NCBI RefSeq assembly: GCF_017356015.1
Contig: NZ_JAFIQV010000055.1
Coordinates: forward strand, 1 to 39,711
DNA from: Azospirillum sp. SYSU D00513
GTDB lineage: Bacteria > Pseudomonadota > Alphaproteobacteria > Azospirillales > Azospirillaceae
DNA length: 39,711 nt
Reading direction: 5' to 3'
The notes under the pieces were generated by a model that was given only the letters and a program-made list of their open reading frames with translations, was not told the origin of the DNA and did no database searches. Shown here one piece after another: positions 7,672-15,808 of this stretch. Numbering within the stretch: position 1 is the first letter of the stretch; each line of letters opens with the position of its first letter. The translations under genes were made by a program, and so were the position numbers.

Positions 7672-7719
7672 GGGGAGGCCGGATGTTCCCCAACGGGGAG
7701 CGACCTCCCCTATTGGGTT
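7672..7719 (-). promoter_or_regulatory. Structured leader L8
   Basis: GAACCC box, outer arms GGGGAGGTCG/CGGCCTCCCC (10 bp, one G-U; 7701-7710 with 7672-7681), inner hairpin TCCCC-GTT-GGGGA. One of the clearest copies. Confidence 0.75.
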
Positions 7720-7756
7720 CAGAAAAGCCCTGTCCAGAATGGACAAGGCATTTGGC

Positions 7757-8161
7757 TCACGTGGCTTTCAGGATGACCGTATAAGCGGCGATCAGCACGG
7801 AGAAGCCAACCAGAAACCTCCACACTGAGGTGTCAGTCGCCCTGGCTGTTTCCAACGCGTTGATCTTGCTCTGATGATCCACTTTCAGGCTTTCAATCTT
7901 GCGACCTAGGTCCTGTTTTGTGCGATCCAGATCCTGCTTTGTGCGATCCAGATCCTGTTTGATACGATCCCGATCGTGTTCTATACGGCTGATCTTGCTT
8001 ACAAGATCGACGGTTCCCCGTTCCGCGTCATGCTCGCCGATTGCAGCGGCTTGCTGCTCTCGAATTTCGGCGAGCACATAGGTCAGCGCCTCGGCTTGCT
8101 CCTCTGGTAGCCCTGCGGCACGCAGCCGCTTGGCCGTTTCGAGTGTGTCGATGGCTTTCAT
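7757..8161 (-). CDS. DUF1640-type coiled-coil membrane protein, copy B
   Basis: Protein of 134 aa, MKAIDTLETAKRLRAAGLPE, EQAEALTYVLAEI, then a long coiled coil with near-perfect seven-residue repeats (DLDRTKQ three times, the last imperfect) encoded by 21-nt DNA repeats. It ends in one membrane segment (VWRFLVGFSVLIAAYTVILK). Start at 8161 chosen by alignment to copy A and GAGAGG upstream. The heptads are longer than in copy A and look freshly expanded. Likely a membrane-anchored rod; partner unknown. Confidence 0.75.
   Translation of the reverse strand: MKAIDTLETAKRLRAAGLPEEQAEALTYVLAEIREQQAAAIGEHDAERGTVDLVSKISRIEHDRDRIKQDLDRTKQDLDRTKQDLGRKIESLKVDHQSKINALETARATDTSVWRFLVGFSVLIAAYTVILKAT
7911..7975 (-). 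repeat. 21-nt in-frame repeats in coiled-coil gene
   Basis: About three tandem copies of a 21-nt unit (core on the plus strand GTGCGATCCAGATCCTG) coding for heptads DLDRTKQ. The third copy is diverged. The repeats lengthen the coiled coil without breaking frame. Confidence 0.7.
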
Positions 8162-8190
8162 GGTCGTTGCATCCTCTCCAAGGAAGAAGG

Positions 8191-8233
8191 GGAAGGCCGA
8201 TGCTCCCAAGAGGGAGCGGCCTTCCTGGGGTTT
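8191..8233 (-). promoter_or_regulatory. Structured leader L9
   Basis: AAACCCC box, outer arms GGAAGGCCG/CGGCCTTCC (9 bp, perfect), inner hairpin CTCCC-TCTT-GGGAG. The outer stem sequence is entirely different from the neighbouring copies, which supports covariation. Confidence 0.78.
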
Positions 8234-8268
8234 CTGGTCAGACATGGACCTGGGCATCTCGCCCGAGC

Positions 8269-8970
8269 CTATGCCCGCTTGGTCCTGCCCTCACCCGCCT
8301 CGCTTGTGGCGAGATGGGTGGCAAGGGCACGCTGCGCCTTGCCTTCGGCCAGCACAGACGCCCGATAGCGCTTGTTGATGTCGCCGCCGGGGTCGTGGAC
8401 GTGCTTGGCGGTCAGGGTGATCCCCTTTCCGTCCAGCGCCGTCTTCACGGCCGCCAGTGTGGCGGCTTCGTCCGTGCGGTTTTCCCGCAGTACCTTCCGT
8501 CCGGATAGGACATCGACCGCATGCTCGCTCGCGGATTGCGCCACGATGGAGTCACCGGCCCCTATTCCGAACTCGGACACGGCAAGGTCGATGCCCTTGG
8601 ACAGGGCTTCGAGCGCCGCATGGTCGCGGGTGTGGATGTGCCCTTCCAGCATTCCGGTCCGCTGGACCGTCTTGCTGCTGTCCCGGACCCAGGCCGACCA
8701 GGCAGCGAGCTTGCGCGGAGCGTCGAACGCCGCCTCGGCAAACACGCTAACCAGCCGTCCCTTCCGGCCTCCCTGAGCGGGAGGGACGGACAGGGTCGGA
8801 AGCTTGGGCTCGCGAGCCACATCCTTTTTGCGACGCCCGAACAGGCGCCGAAGCACCTCCTCCGTGGCCTGCTGCGGGTCGTACTCCCGGAACTCCCTGA
8901 ACAGGAGCCGGAGGAGCACGACCGCCAGGAAGGCCACGGCGGAGAGCATCACTTTCTCCAGGGTCTCCAT
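8269..8970 (-). CDS. Membrane-anchored, degenerate RNase H-fold protein
   Basis: Protein of 233 aa. Residues 8-24 (MLSAVAFLAVVLLRLLF) form one membrane anchor, followed by a basic linker (RRLFGRRKKDVAREPK). Residues about 70-200 align by eye with the RNase H gene at 5912. LVSVFAEAAFDAPRKLAAWS parallels TVTVVADASFDERSKLAGFA, and SIVAQSASEHAVDVLSG parallels IIVRSDNQHASGLLCG. The first catalytic Asp is lost (AEAAFD for ADASFD) and so is the Asp of RSDN, so cleavage is unlikely. It may bind nucleic acid at the membrane. The ATG at 8970 has GAGAGG upstream; leader L10 precedes it. Confidence 0.65.
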   Translation of the reverse strand: METLEKVMLSAVAFLAVVLLRLLFREFREYDPQQATEEVLRRLFGRRKKDVAREPKLPTLSVPPAQGGRKGRLVSVFAEAAFDAPRKLAAWSAWVRDSSKTVQRTGMLEGHIHTRDHAALEALSKGIDLAVSEFGIGAGDSIVAQSASEHAVDVLSGRKVLRENRTDEAATLAAVKTALDGKGITLTAKHVHDPGGDINKRYRASVLAEGKAQRALATHLATSEAGEGRTKRA

Positions 8971-8987
8971 GAGATCCTCTCGGAATG

Positions 8988-9033
8988 AGAGGGGGAGACC
9001 GCCCGTGAGGGAGCGGTGCTCCCCCTCGGGGTT
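8988..9033 (-). promoter_or_regulatory. Structured leader L10
   Basis: AAACCCC box, outer stem of two blocks GAGGGGGA/TCCCCCTC (8 bp) and ACCGC/GCGGT (5 bp), inner hairpin CCC-TCAC-GGG. Ends 7 nt before GAGAGG. Confidence 0.78.
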
Positions 9034-9057
9034 TGCTGGATTGTGGCGGGTGTGCCG

Positions 9058-11274
9058 TCAGGCAGCCGCCGTCAGGGCCTTGCGCGTGATCTCGAACAGC
9101 GCGGTTCTCAGCTGCGAGATGTCCTGGATCACCACCGCGGTCGGGAAAAGCTCCCTCACACGGTCGATCTGGATCCCGATGCCGATCAGCTCGATGCCCG
9201 AGGCTTGGCAACGCTGCACCATGTCGAGGACCTGGGGCGCGTTGTTGGGCTCGCCGTCGGTCACGACCAGGAGAAGCTTGCGCTCTTCCTTGGTGGTGTT
9301 GACCAGCTGAGCCGCGGCGTACCACATGGCTTCCGCCAGCGGGGTGCCGCCGTTTGGCCGGATCGCGAAGTTGCCGATCACCTGCCGCACCTTCTGTCCA
9401 TGCTTCAGGAGAGGCAGGACGCCGATGGCGCGGTGAGGATCGGTTTCGTAGTCCGAGCGTGCCGCCGGGAAGGCGGTGATCGCCGGGTTGACGCCCGCGA
9501 TGGCTTCGAGAGCCGTCGCCAGCGCCACGGCGCTGTCGATCGCCACGTCCAGGCGGTTCCGGACTTGTCCAGCTCCGCCTGCGGCAACCTGCGCCACCAT
9601 GCTGCCGCTCCGATCCACGAGGATGTGGATGGCAGCGTTGGGGGCGATCTTGTCCGTGCGTTGCGTGAAGACACGGGTGTCACCCATGGCTACACGGGCG
9701 ATCTTCCGGCCATCCACCGCACGTCCGCGCCGGCGGGTCACCTCGTCCTCCCGCTGGCTGGCTTGCACCAGACCCTGCAGTTGGGCGCGAACCCGTCCGC
9801 TCGTGGTCCGGACACGGGAGACGATCCCCTGTCCAAGGAGCGGATTGCCTTCCACCGTCTGGGGTTGCGCCATCGCTGGCACCCGGCTGGTGATCGGCGC
9901 CTTTGCGGCGTTCTTGGAGAGTTCCTGGGCCGCCTGGTGGAAGAGATCCTCCGAGCCGGCCTCATCCTCTGATGCCGAGAGAGCTTCCGCGATTGCGTCA
10001 GCACCCTTGGGATCGTAGGCGCCACCCTGTTCAGAGCCCGAGGAGCTTTCACCCGAGCCGCCGCTCTCATCCTCGCCGTCAGCGTCGTCCTGGCCGCCGG
10101 CATCGCTGCCGTCGCCCTCATCGTCGCCGTCCATGTCGCACGAAGAGCCGCCACTCTTGCTGTCCTCGGACCCGTCCTGGCCGTCGTCCTGATCCGAGCC
10201 GTCGCCGGTATCACCGTCGCCGTCAGAGTCAGACGCCGCACCATCGGTGTCCTGGTCGTCCTCTTCATCGCCATCCTCGCCGTCGGCATCACTGCCGCCG
10301 CCGCTGCTGGCGTGTTCGTCCTCCCCATCCTCGTCGCCGTCGCCGGCGTCCTTGGACGTGGAGCCCTTGGAGGTGTCGCTGCCCTGCTGGTCATCGTCGG
10401 TGTCGCCACCGCCGCTCCCATCGGCATCGTCGTCCTCGTCAGATCCTGACCCGGAGCCCGAACCACCCTGCTGTTGCTGGTCGTCCTGGTCCTGATCGTC
10501 GCCCTGCTGCCCCTGTTGCGATTGCTGTGGGGGCTGCTGGCGGGCCTTTTCCTCCTCTTCCTCAAGCATGTCGAGAACGAGGTCCGCGTGGTTGAGGCAG
10601 TCTCGCGTGGTTTCGAGATAGCGTGCCTCGGAGATGAGCGCGTTGAGCCGCACCATGGCGCCGGCCGGGAACATGCCCGACACGACCACCTCGGACTCGT
10701 CAGCCACTCCGGCGAGGAGCTTCTGATCGAGCACGCTGGCTCGGCCGCGCAGCAGGCAATAGCCGAAGAGGGCCTTTGCCGGATGCTCATCCTTGCTCAC
10801 GGCCGACATCATCCCCCGAACCAGGAGATAGTTGAGGACCGCGTTAATGGTCTTGCGCGTCCCCGGATACTCCTGGAACAGGGCGTACTCCCCGGAGAGG
10901 TCGTCGAAGACGTTGAGAAGCCGCTTGCGCATGACGCGTTGAGCCTCGGTGCGTCCAGGAGGAAGTACGCCACGGGCGGCTTCCTCGTAGACGCCGAAGT
11001 CCGTCCGTCTGACATGGACATAGGCTTCGTGCGCGATCACGCCGAAGGCGAGTTCACGCAATTCGGGGTCCTCCGGGTCGAAGGCAGGCACATAGATGCG
11101 CTTGCCATCGGTCTTCATCTCGTTGCCCGAGACAATGACCTGCAACCCGAACTTGGCACCCAGCGCCGACGCCACGATGGGCAGGGCGTTGTAGAGGGTG
11201 CGGACCTTTGCCCGGGGCGCCGACTTGGCGGGTGCCATGTCGGCGCCGGTGGGCTTTGTGAGCGTCAGAGACAT
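9058..11274 (-). CDS. CobT-like VWA-domain protein with acidic linker
   Basis: Protein of 738 aa. The N-terminal domain (1-240) contains FGVIAHEAYVHVRRTDF, a zinc-peptidase-like HE motif at residues 82-87. Residues about 245-415 are an extremely acidic Ser/Gly/Asp/Gln tract. The C-terminal VWA domain has MIDAS DRSGSM in AAIHILVDRSGSM near 550 and LLLVVTDGEPNN. This layout matches CobT-like partners of CobS/MoxR AAA+ proteins in mobile elements. No CobN is near, so cobalt insertion is unlikely. More likely it works with the CobS-like ATPase (13661) as a remodelling machine during replication or recombination. The ATG at 11274 follows leader L11. Confidence 0.8.
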   Translation of the reverse strand: MSLTLTKPTGADMAPAKSAPRAKVRTLYNALPIVASALGAKFGLQVIVSGNEMKTDGKRIYVPAFDPEDPELRELAFGVIAHEAYVHVRRTDFGVYEEAARGVLPPGRTEAQRVMRKRLLNVFDDLSGEYALFQEYPGTRKTINAVLNYLLVRGMMSAVSKDEHPAKALFGYCLLRGRASVLDQKLLAGVADESEVVVSGMFPAGAMVRLNALISEARYLETTRDCLNHADLVLDMLEEEEEKARQQPPQQSQQGQQGDDQDQDDQQQQGGSGSGSGSDEDDDADGSGGGDTDDDQQGSDTSKGSTSKDAGDGDEDGEDEHASSGGGSDADGEDGDEEDDQDTDGAASDSDGDGDTGDGSDQDDGQDGSEDSKSGGSSCDMDGDDEGDGSDAGGQDDADGEDESGGSGESSSGSEQGGAYDPKGADAIAEALSASEDEAGSEDLFHQAAQELSKNAAKAPITSRVPAMAQPQTVEGNPLLGQGIVSRVRTTSGRVRAQLQGLVQASQREDEVTRRRGRAVDGRKIARVAMGDTRVFTQRTDKIAPNAAIHILVDRSGSMVAQVAAGGAGQVRNRLDVAIDSAVALATALEAIAGVNPAITAFPAARSDYETDPHRAIGVLPLLKHGQKVRQVIGNFAIRPNGGTPLAEAMWYAAAQLVNTTKEERKLLLVVTDGEPNNAPQVLDMVQRCQASGIELIGIGIQIDRVRELFPTAVVIQDISQLRTALFEITRKALTAAA

Positions 11275-11293
11275 GATGCTTTGCCTTTCGCCT

Positions 11294-11350
11294 GGGGGGC
11301 GAAGGGAGCCCCCCTTGGCGGGGGAGAAGTGCTCCCCCGCCTTGGGTTGG
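11294..11350 (-). promoter_or_regulatory. Structured leader L11
   Basis: CAACCC box. Two exclusive folds: a local 10-bp hairpin GGCGGGGGAG/CTCCCCCGCC, or the family fold with outer arms GCGGGGGAG/CTCCCTTCGC (one bulge) and inner hairpin CCCCC-GCCAA-GGGGG. The best example of switch-like competition. Confidence 0.7.
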
Positions 11351-11351
11351 G

Positions 11352-12740
11352 TTAGAAGTAGAAGGACTCCATGACCTCGGTCTGAACGACCGGCGCCATG
11401 GCCGGGACAGGCCCGGCAGGCTCCACCTCGTCCTCCTCAGCCTGCGCTTCGACCGGTGCCGGTTCGGCAACGGGCTTGGCTTCAGCCTCAGGGACAGGCT
11501 CCTCGGCTTTCGCTTCGACCGGTACGGCCATCTCCTCTACCGGAGCCGCCTCGACCACAGGAGCCGGTGCGGGTTCGGAAGCGGGAGGTTCGGCCGGTGC
11601 CGTCTCTTCGACCGGAGCGGTGTCGGTGACCGGAGCGGTGTCCGTGGAGCTGGGCTCCTCGGCTGCCGCCTGGTTCCCGACCGGTGCTTGCGCACCGGCG
11701 TCGGCGAAGAGGTCGTCGAACATCGAGAAGTCGAGTGCGGCTTGGGCAGTGGCGCTCGCCGTCACGACGGGAGCGGCCACGGCAGGCAGCGGCGCAGGGG
11801 TTGGCGTTGCCGCCTCGTCCTGGCCATCCTCCCGGTCCTCGGCCTCGCCTTCGTCCTCGTCCAGGACCGCGCTATCCTCTTCGTCCGTCTCCGGAGCGAA
11901 GAGCCCAGCAACACCGCTGACGGCGGCGTGGCTGGCGGCGTGGGCCCGGATCTTGTCCGGGTCGGACAGGATCAGGATCGTGGAGACCGTCTCGTGGTAG
12001 AGAGCGCCTTCGATCTTGACCTTTTCCGGCAGGCGACTGACCAACGCGTCGATCGTCGCCACCATCGGTGCCACGGCGCCGTCCAGAAAGGACAGGCCGT
12101 CCAGCTTCTCCCTCATGCGCCGCAGCCCGGAGGCGACGCCGCGAGGGTGCAAGGCTTGCTCGGACCTGGAAGCCACCGAAGACTCGTAGAGTTCGTTGGC
12201 CTCTCGGGCGACCTCATGCAAAAGCTGGTTGCCCATTCTCTGCACCTCCCGATCCAGCGAGCCGCTGTTGTCGGCCGGCGTGATCCGGTAGGTGCTGTAG
12301 TCGCACCAGAGCCGGTTGCTGATCTCATTGACGGGCTCGACGGCCCGCCGCAGCTGATCCTCAAAGCTCGGGTGCTTGGTGATCCACTCCTCGACCGCGA
12401 CGTCGTACTCGCCAAGGAACTTGGCCTTTTCGTCCCGGAACTCCTGGACGATCCGGTTCAGTGCCTCCGAGACCGCCTCGGTCTTGTCGCGGGGGATGGC
12501 ATAGCCTCCAAGGAAGCGGATGCCGACCGCATCGAGATTGCGGTCCATCTGCTTTCTCAGTTTCAGGAAGACGTTCAGCCGCTCCGGGTCCATGACCTTC
12601 TTGGAGCCAAGGCTGGCGACATCCTCGCTGGGCAGCTCACCACCGACACCAAGCTTCAGATCCTCGGCGCGGAGCCGCTTGCGGCCCGACCAGATCGAGA
12701 CGTTGATGGCGATGATGTCGACCTTGTTCAGCAACTTCAT
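11352..12740 (-). CDS. DUF3150-family protein
   Basis: Protein of 462 aa, MKLLNKVDIIAINVSIWSGR, then KRLRAEDL and an N-terminal alpha-helical domain typical of DUF3150, a family usually found beside CobS-like ATPases on plasmids, ICEs and phages. Residues 1-300 are folded; the C-terminus is a low-complexity Pro/Ala/Glu/Val tail (PVEETAPAEPPASEPAPAPV and more). The start at 12740 has GAGAGG 7 nt upstream; the frame open to 12776 overlaps leader L12. It lies between the WGR-like protein and the CobT-like protein. Probably an adaptor of the CobS/CobT-like system; its function is unproven in the family. Confidence 0.75.
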   Translation of the reverse strand: MKLLNKVDIIAINVSIWSGRKRLRAEDLKLGVGGELPSEDVASLGSKKVMDPERLNVFLKLRKQMDRNLDAVGIRFLGGYAIPRDKTEAVSEALNRIVQEFRDEKAKFLGEYDVAVEEWITKHPSFEDQLRRAVEPVNEISNRLWCDYSTYRITPADNSGSLDREVQRMGNQLLHEVAREANELYESSVASRSEQALHPRGVASGLRRMREKLDGLSFLDGAVAPMVATIDALVSRLPEKVKIEGALYHETVSTILILSDPDKIRAHAASHAAVSGVAGLFAPETDEEDSAVLDEDEGEAEDREDGQDEAATPTPAPLPAVAAPVVTASATAQAALDFSMFDDLFADAGAQAPVGNQAAAEEPSSTDTAPVTDTAPVEETAPAEPPASEPAPAPVVEAAPVEEMAVPVEAKAEEPVPEAEAKPVAEPAPVEAQAEEDEVEPAGPVPAMAPVVQTEVMESFYF

Positions 12741-12765
12741 GTTCGTGCCTCTCATGGCAAAGAGA

Positions 12766-12823
12766 GGCGCGGACACACTTCTCCCCCCGAGGGGGTGCGA
12801 AGTGTTCCGCGCCCCCGTGGGGT
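12766..12823 (-). promoter_or_regulatory. Structured leader L12
   Basis: GAACCCC box; outer stem GGCGCGGA/TCCGCGCC (12806-12813 with 12766-12773) continues after one bulged base as ACACTTC/GAAGTGT, 15 bp in total; inner hairpin CCCCC/GGGG with a TCG-type loop. The longest and clearest copy. Confidence 0.82.
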
Positions 12824-12861
12824 TCAGATTTTCAGGTGGATGAGCGGACCCGAAGGCCCGC

Positions 12862-13668
12862 TCAGAACCAGTAGTCGGCCTGTCCGGTATCGACCTGGGA
12901 CAGCTTGATCCGTTTCGGGATCAGACCGGCGTCTTCCGCTGCGGCGGTGACCAGCTCGACCGAGGATTCGAAGGTGGAGAGCAGGCTCTCCTCCTTGCGC
13001 AGATCCTTGGCGATCTCGCCGCCGTCCGCCTTGACCACCCGCACCTCCACGCCGTCAGACGCGAGGTGCCGCATGGTCAGCAGGAACAGCAGGGCTCCGA
13101 CACCATTGACCCGCCGGAGCGAGCCGCTGTGCCGGACCTGGCCGGTGCCGTTGTGGCCATCGAAGGTCAGGGTCCAACCCTCGATTTTCGGAACGCCGGT
13201 GGGCACACCCTGGCGGGTGACCCAGCGGCACTCGTAGTGCGGCGACAGGCGCTCGTAGGCCGCTTCCATCACCGCGAAGAGAGCCTGCCAACTGGCGGAC
13301 TTCACCTCGAAGTAGATGTCGGCTTCGCCTTGCGGGCGGGCCGAAGCGGGCTGATCCGCATGCACCGGGATTTCGGCGTGGCGGTCGTGATCGATCCGCC
13401 CGACCTTGCCTTCGGCATCGAAGGTGCAGGTGCCCAGGACGTCATAGACCTGGTCGATCTGCTCCTGGAGGCGGCGTCTGGCATCGGAAAGGGCTGGTAG
13501 CCCCTTCCTGTCCAGCTGCTTCCTCGGCATCGACGCTTCCGTCTTTCCGTGTCGGACATAGACCTCGCCGTCGATGACGGCGATGGCCCAGTCCTTGGAG
13601 GACCCATTGGCCCGGGTGAACCGGGCCAGCAGGTAGCGCTGCTCTTGCGTGGTGGTGGGGTTAGCCAT
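12862..13668 (-). CDS. Hypothetical protein with WGR-like N-terminus
   Basis: Protein of 268 aa starting MANPTTTQEQRYLLARFTRA. Residues 10-50 (DWAIAVIDGEVYVRHGKTEA) resemble the beta-sheet WGR module, which binds nucleic acid, but the WGR triplet itself is missing, so the assignment is weak. The rest is an alpha/beta domain with GWTLTFDGHNGTGQVRHSG, ending ADYWF. The start at 13668 overlaps the end of the CobS-like gene by 8 nt and no structured leader is present, which indicates coupled translation of ATPase and partner. Confidence 0.65.
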   Translation of the reverse strand: MANPTTTQEQRYLLARFTRANGSSKDWAIAVIDGEVYVRHGKTEASMPRKQLDRKGLPALSDARRRLQEQIDQVYDVLGTCTFDAEGKVGRIDHDRHAEIPVHADQPASARPQGEADIYFEVKSASWQALFAVMEAAYERLSPHYECRWVTRQGVPTGVPKIEGWTLTFDGHNGTGQVRHSGSLRRVNGVGALLFLLTMRHLASDGVEVRVVKADGGEIAKDLRKEESLLSTFESSVELVTAAAEDAGLIPKRIKLSQVDTGQADYWF

Positions 13669-14623
13669 TGGCCGCGTCCCACTGGTCACCGAACACATCG
13701 GCGGCGATCCGGTGGATCGCCTCGCGCTGTTCCGGTTCCGCCCGGTTGGTCAGCGCACGCTCGAGAGCGTAGCCGACCGCGTTGGGCGCACCCTTGAACG
13801 CGATGGTCAACCGCGCCCAGCGCAGGAGCGAGCGGGTGGACATGGTGAGCGACAGCTCAGCGCCACCGTCCGAGCCCCCGATGAAGAGGCGGCGGACTTC
13901 GTTGGCGACCTTCACCATGTTCTCCCGGATCAGCTCCGGCAGCTTCGGTGCGACCTTCTCCAGGATGTCCTCCTCGATCTCCGGCCTGAGGTAGTTCACG
14001 CTGACAAAGCGGAACCGGTCCAGGAAGGCCGGATCAAGGATCTGGATGCTGGTCGCATAGAGGCCCGACGCATCACCCGACCCCATGCTGTTCGCCGTAA
14101 CGAACAGCCGGAACTTCGGGTGGGCGTGGATCACCTCATTGGTCTCGGGGATCACCAGGGGCGATCCTTCGAGAATGTCGTTCAGGCCCACCAGCTCACC
14201 GGCATCGCCACGATCAGCCTCGTTGATGACGAGGGCGTAACCGTTCTTCATCGCGATCGGCAGCGGTCCATGCACGAACTGGGTTTGCCCGTTCATGATG
14301 GCCTGATGACCGACGAGATCCGCGAACTCCCGGCGTTTGTGCCACGAGAACACAAGAGCCGGCCAGTTGAGCCGCGCGAAGGTCTGGGTCGGCAAGGAGG
14401 TCTTGCCCGCCCCATACGGCCCGCCGATCCACATGGCGTCGCCCATAGGCTCGGCCAGGAAGGCAAGCACGTCGCGCAGCAGCACGCGGTCGAACACGTA
14501 CAGATCGTCAACGCGCGGGATCAGGGGATGCGAGGCATCCGCGAACCCCTCGACCACATAGCTGGCCGGAGCGTTGGCAAGACCAAACGTGTCCTTTACA
14601 GAAAACATCTTCGTCGTCGTCAT
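13661..14623 (-). CDS. CobS/MoxR-like AAA+ ATPase
   Basis: Protein of 320 aa. Walker A is GGPYGAGKT at residues 67-75, Walker B is LVINEADRGD at about 131-140, and the sensor region is FVTANSMGSGD. Most like CobS-type AAA+ proteins found on SXT/R391, IncA/C and phage genomes. It would hydrolyse ATP to remodel a target together with the VWA protein at 9058 and perhaps the DUF3150 protein. Aerobic cobalt chelation is not supported by context. The ATG at 14623 has AAAGGG upstream, behind leader L13. It overlaps the next gene. Confidence 0.85.
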   Translation of the reverse strand: MTTTKMFSVKDTFGLANAPASYVVEGFADASHPLIPRVDDLYVFDRVLLRDVLAFLAEPMGDAMWIGGPYGAGKTSLPTQTFARLNWPALVFSWHKRREFADLVGHQAIMNGQTQFVHGPLPIAMKNGYALVINEADRGDAGELVGLNDILEGSPLVIPETNEVIHAHPKFRLFVTANSMGSGDASGLYATSIQILDPAFLDRFRFVSVNYLRPEIEEDILEKVAPKLPELIRENMVKVANEVRRLFIGGSDGGAELSLTMSTRSLLRWARLTIAFKGAPNAVGYALERALTNRAEPEQREAIHRIAADVFGDQWDAANG

Positions 14624-14648
14624 GATGCGCCCTTTTCATTGCAAGATC

Positions 14649-14698
14649 GGGGCGCACCATGCCCCTGGAGGGGAGCATGCCTGCGCCCCTGTGGGGAA
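14649..14698 (-). promoter_or_regulatory. Structured leader L13
   Basis: CCCCAC box, outer arms GGGGCGCA/TGCGCCCC (8 bp, perfect; 14682-14689 with 14649-14656), inner CATG-C-TCCCC hairpin closing with GGGG and CATG (loop TCCA). Confidence 0.75.
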
Positions 14699-14718
14699 GA
14701 TTTCGAAAGACGTTCCTC

Positions 14719-15732
14719 TTACTCGGCGGCGACAGCCGGTGTGAGCAGAGGTGTTGGGGTGTCAGCTTTCTTCGGCTTCTGGATCGTCACCTTGACGCGC
14801 TCTTGCGTGGCGCCCCGGTACTTGTCCAGATCCTGTTCGCTGACGTTGATCTTACGGTCCGCGAGGAAGGTCGTGTAGTTTACGTTGCCCTTCTGCAGGT
14901 ACCGCTTGATCTGGATGCCGCCGGCGTCGGCCTGAGCGAACTGGCCCATCAGCGTGACCATCCGCTTCTCAGCGTCGTCCTGCTTGGCCTTCTGCTCGGT
15001 GATCCTGGCCTTGAGAGCCTCGATCTCTGCCTCCGCCGCCTTGTACTCCGCAGCCGCGGCGTTCCACGCAGCCTGGTCCGTGTCGGACAGGGGAGCGTAG
15101 AGGTCACGGGCGGGGTCCTTGGCGGGCTCCTTCTTCCTGGCCACAGCGTCCATGAACGCCGTTGCCTTCTGGATCATCGTGGCGACGAAGGCCTCATCCC
15201 GGTCAATCCGGAACTCCAGCGCCTCCTCGACCACAAGCTCGCCCGTCTCCGTCTCGACCACCCGGCCGAACACCAGATACCCGTGGTCCATTCCGGACAC
15301 GTAGATCTGGGTCTGCACCTGGCAGGCGTAGAGGCGGTAAGCGTCCGCGTCCTCCCGCAGCGCCACCACATCATCGAACACCGCGTCCGAAGGCGCCTTC
15401 AGCTCGACGGGGATGCCGTCGTCCGAAAGGCCGTCGAAGGAGGCCCGGATGATGGGAGTGTCGCTGCTTTCCGCGCAGGCCGGGAGCAGCATGGTGTCGT
15501 GCTTGCTCTCGAACCAGCGCCGAACGGCAGGCTCGCTGCGTTTGCCGTGGGCGACAAACATGTTTCCGCTCAGATCCTCCGGCGGAACGACCCCGGCCTT
15601 TTCCGCCCACAGCCGCCAGAGCGACTTGTAGGGAGAGAGGCCGAGGATGATGGCCATGTCGGAGGCCGACACGCCCTTGTCGCGCCAGGCCAGCCATTCG
15701 GCCGAGCCCTGACGGACGTTGACGATCTTCAT
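14719..15732 (-). CDS. YqaJ-family (lambda exonuclease-like) recombination nuclease
   Basis: Protein of 337 aa. YqaJ/PD-(D/E)XK motifs are in order: GVSASDMAIILGLSPYKS (20-37), GKRSEP with E67, RASFDG with D100, VELK with E110 and K112, and QVQTQIYVSG with the conserved Gln residues near 138-142. This is the 5'-3' exonuclease that resects double-strand ends and pairs with a RecT/Bet annealing protein, here at 16318. The C-terminal third is a helical extension with a coiled coil (AEAEIEALKARITEQKAKQD). It sits between the two small genes at 15809-16212 and CobS, the order seen in SXT-like elements. Leader L14. Confidence 0.9.
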   Translation of the reverse strand: MKIVNVRQGSAEWLAWRDKGVSASDMAIILGLSPYKSLWRLWAEKAGVVPPEDLSGNMFVAHGKRSEPAVRRWFESKHDTMLLPACAESSDTPIIRASFDGLSDDGIPVELKAPSDAVFDDVVALREDADAYRLYACQVQTQIYVSGMDHGYLVFGRVVETETGELVVEEALEFRIDRDEAFVATMIQKATAFMDAVARKKEPAKDPARDLYAPLSDTDQAAWNAAAAEYKAAEAEIEALKARITEQKAKQDDAEKRMVTLMGQFAQADAGGIQIKRYLQKGNVNYTTFLADRKINVSEQDLDKYRGATQERVKVTIQKPKKADTPTPLLTPAVAAE

Positions 15733-15748
15733 GCTGCACCTCGTTTCA

Positions 15749-15790
15749 GGCGCACTCCCCCTGTCCAGGGCGGAAAGCGCCCCGGTGGGG
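15749..15790 (-). promoter_or_regulatory. Structured leader L14
   Basis: ATCCCCACC box, outer arms GGCGC/GCGCC (5 bp), inner hairpin TCC-g-CCCT-GGAC-AGGGGGA (7 bp with a bulge). Confidence 0.65.
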
Positions 15791-15808
15791 ATGTCGTCGG
15801 CGGGCCGG

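Noticed and set aside
9058..14623. Cobalamin biosynthesis (cobaltochelatase CobST)
   Set aside because: No CobN or other cob genes; the operon is a recombination module and the VWA protein differs from chelatase CobT.
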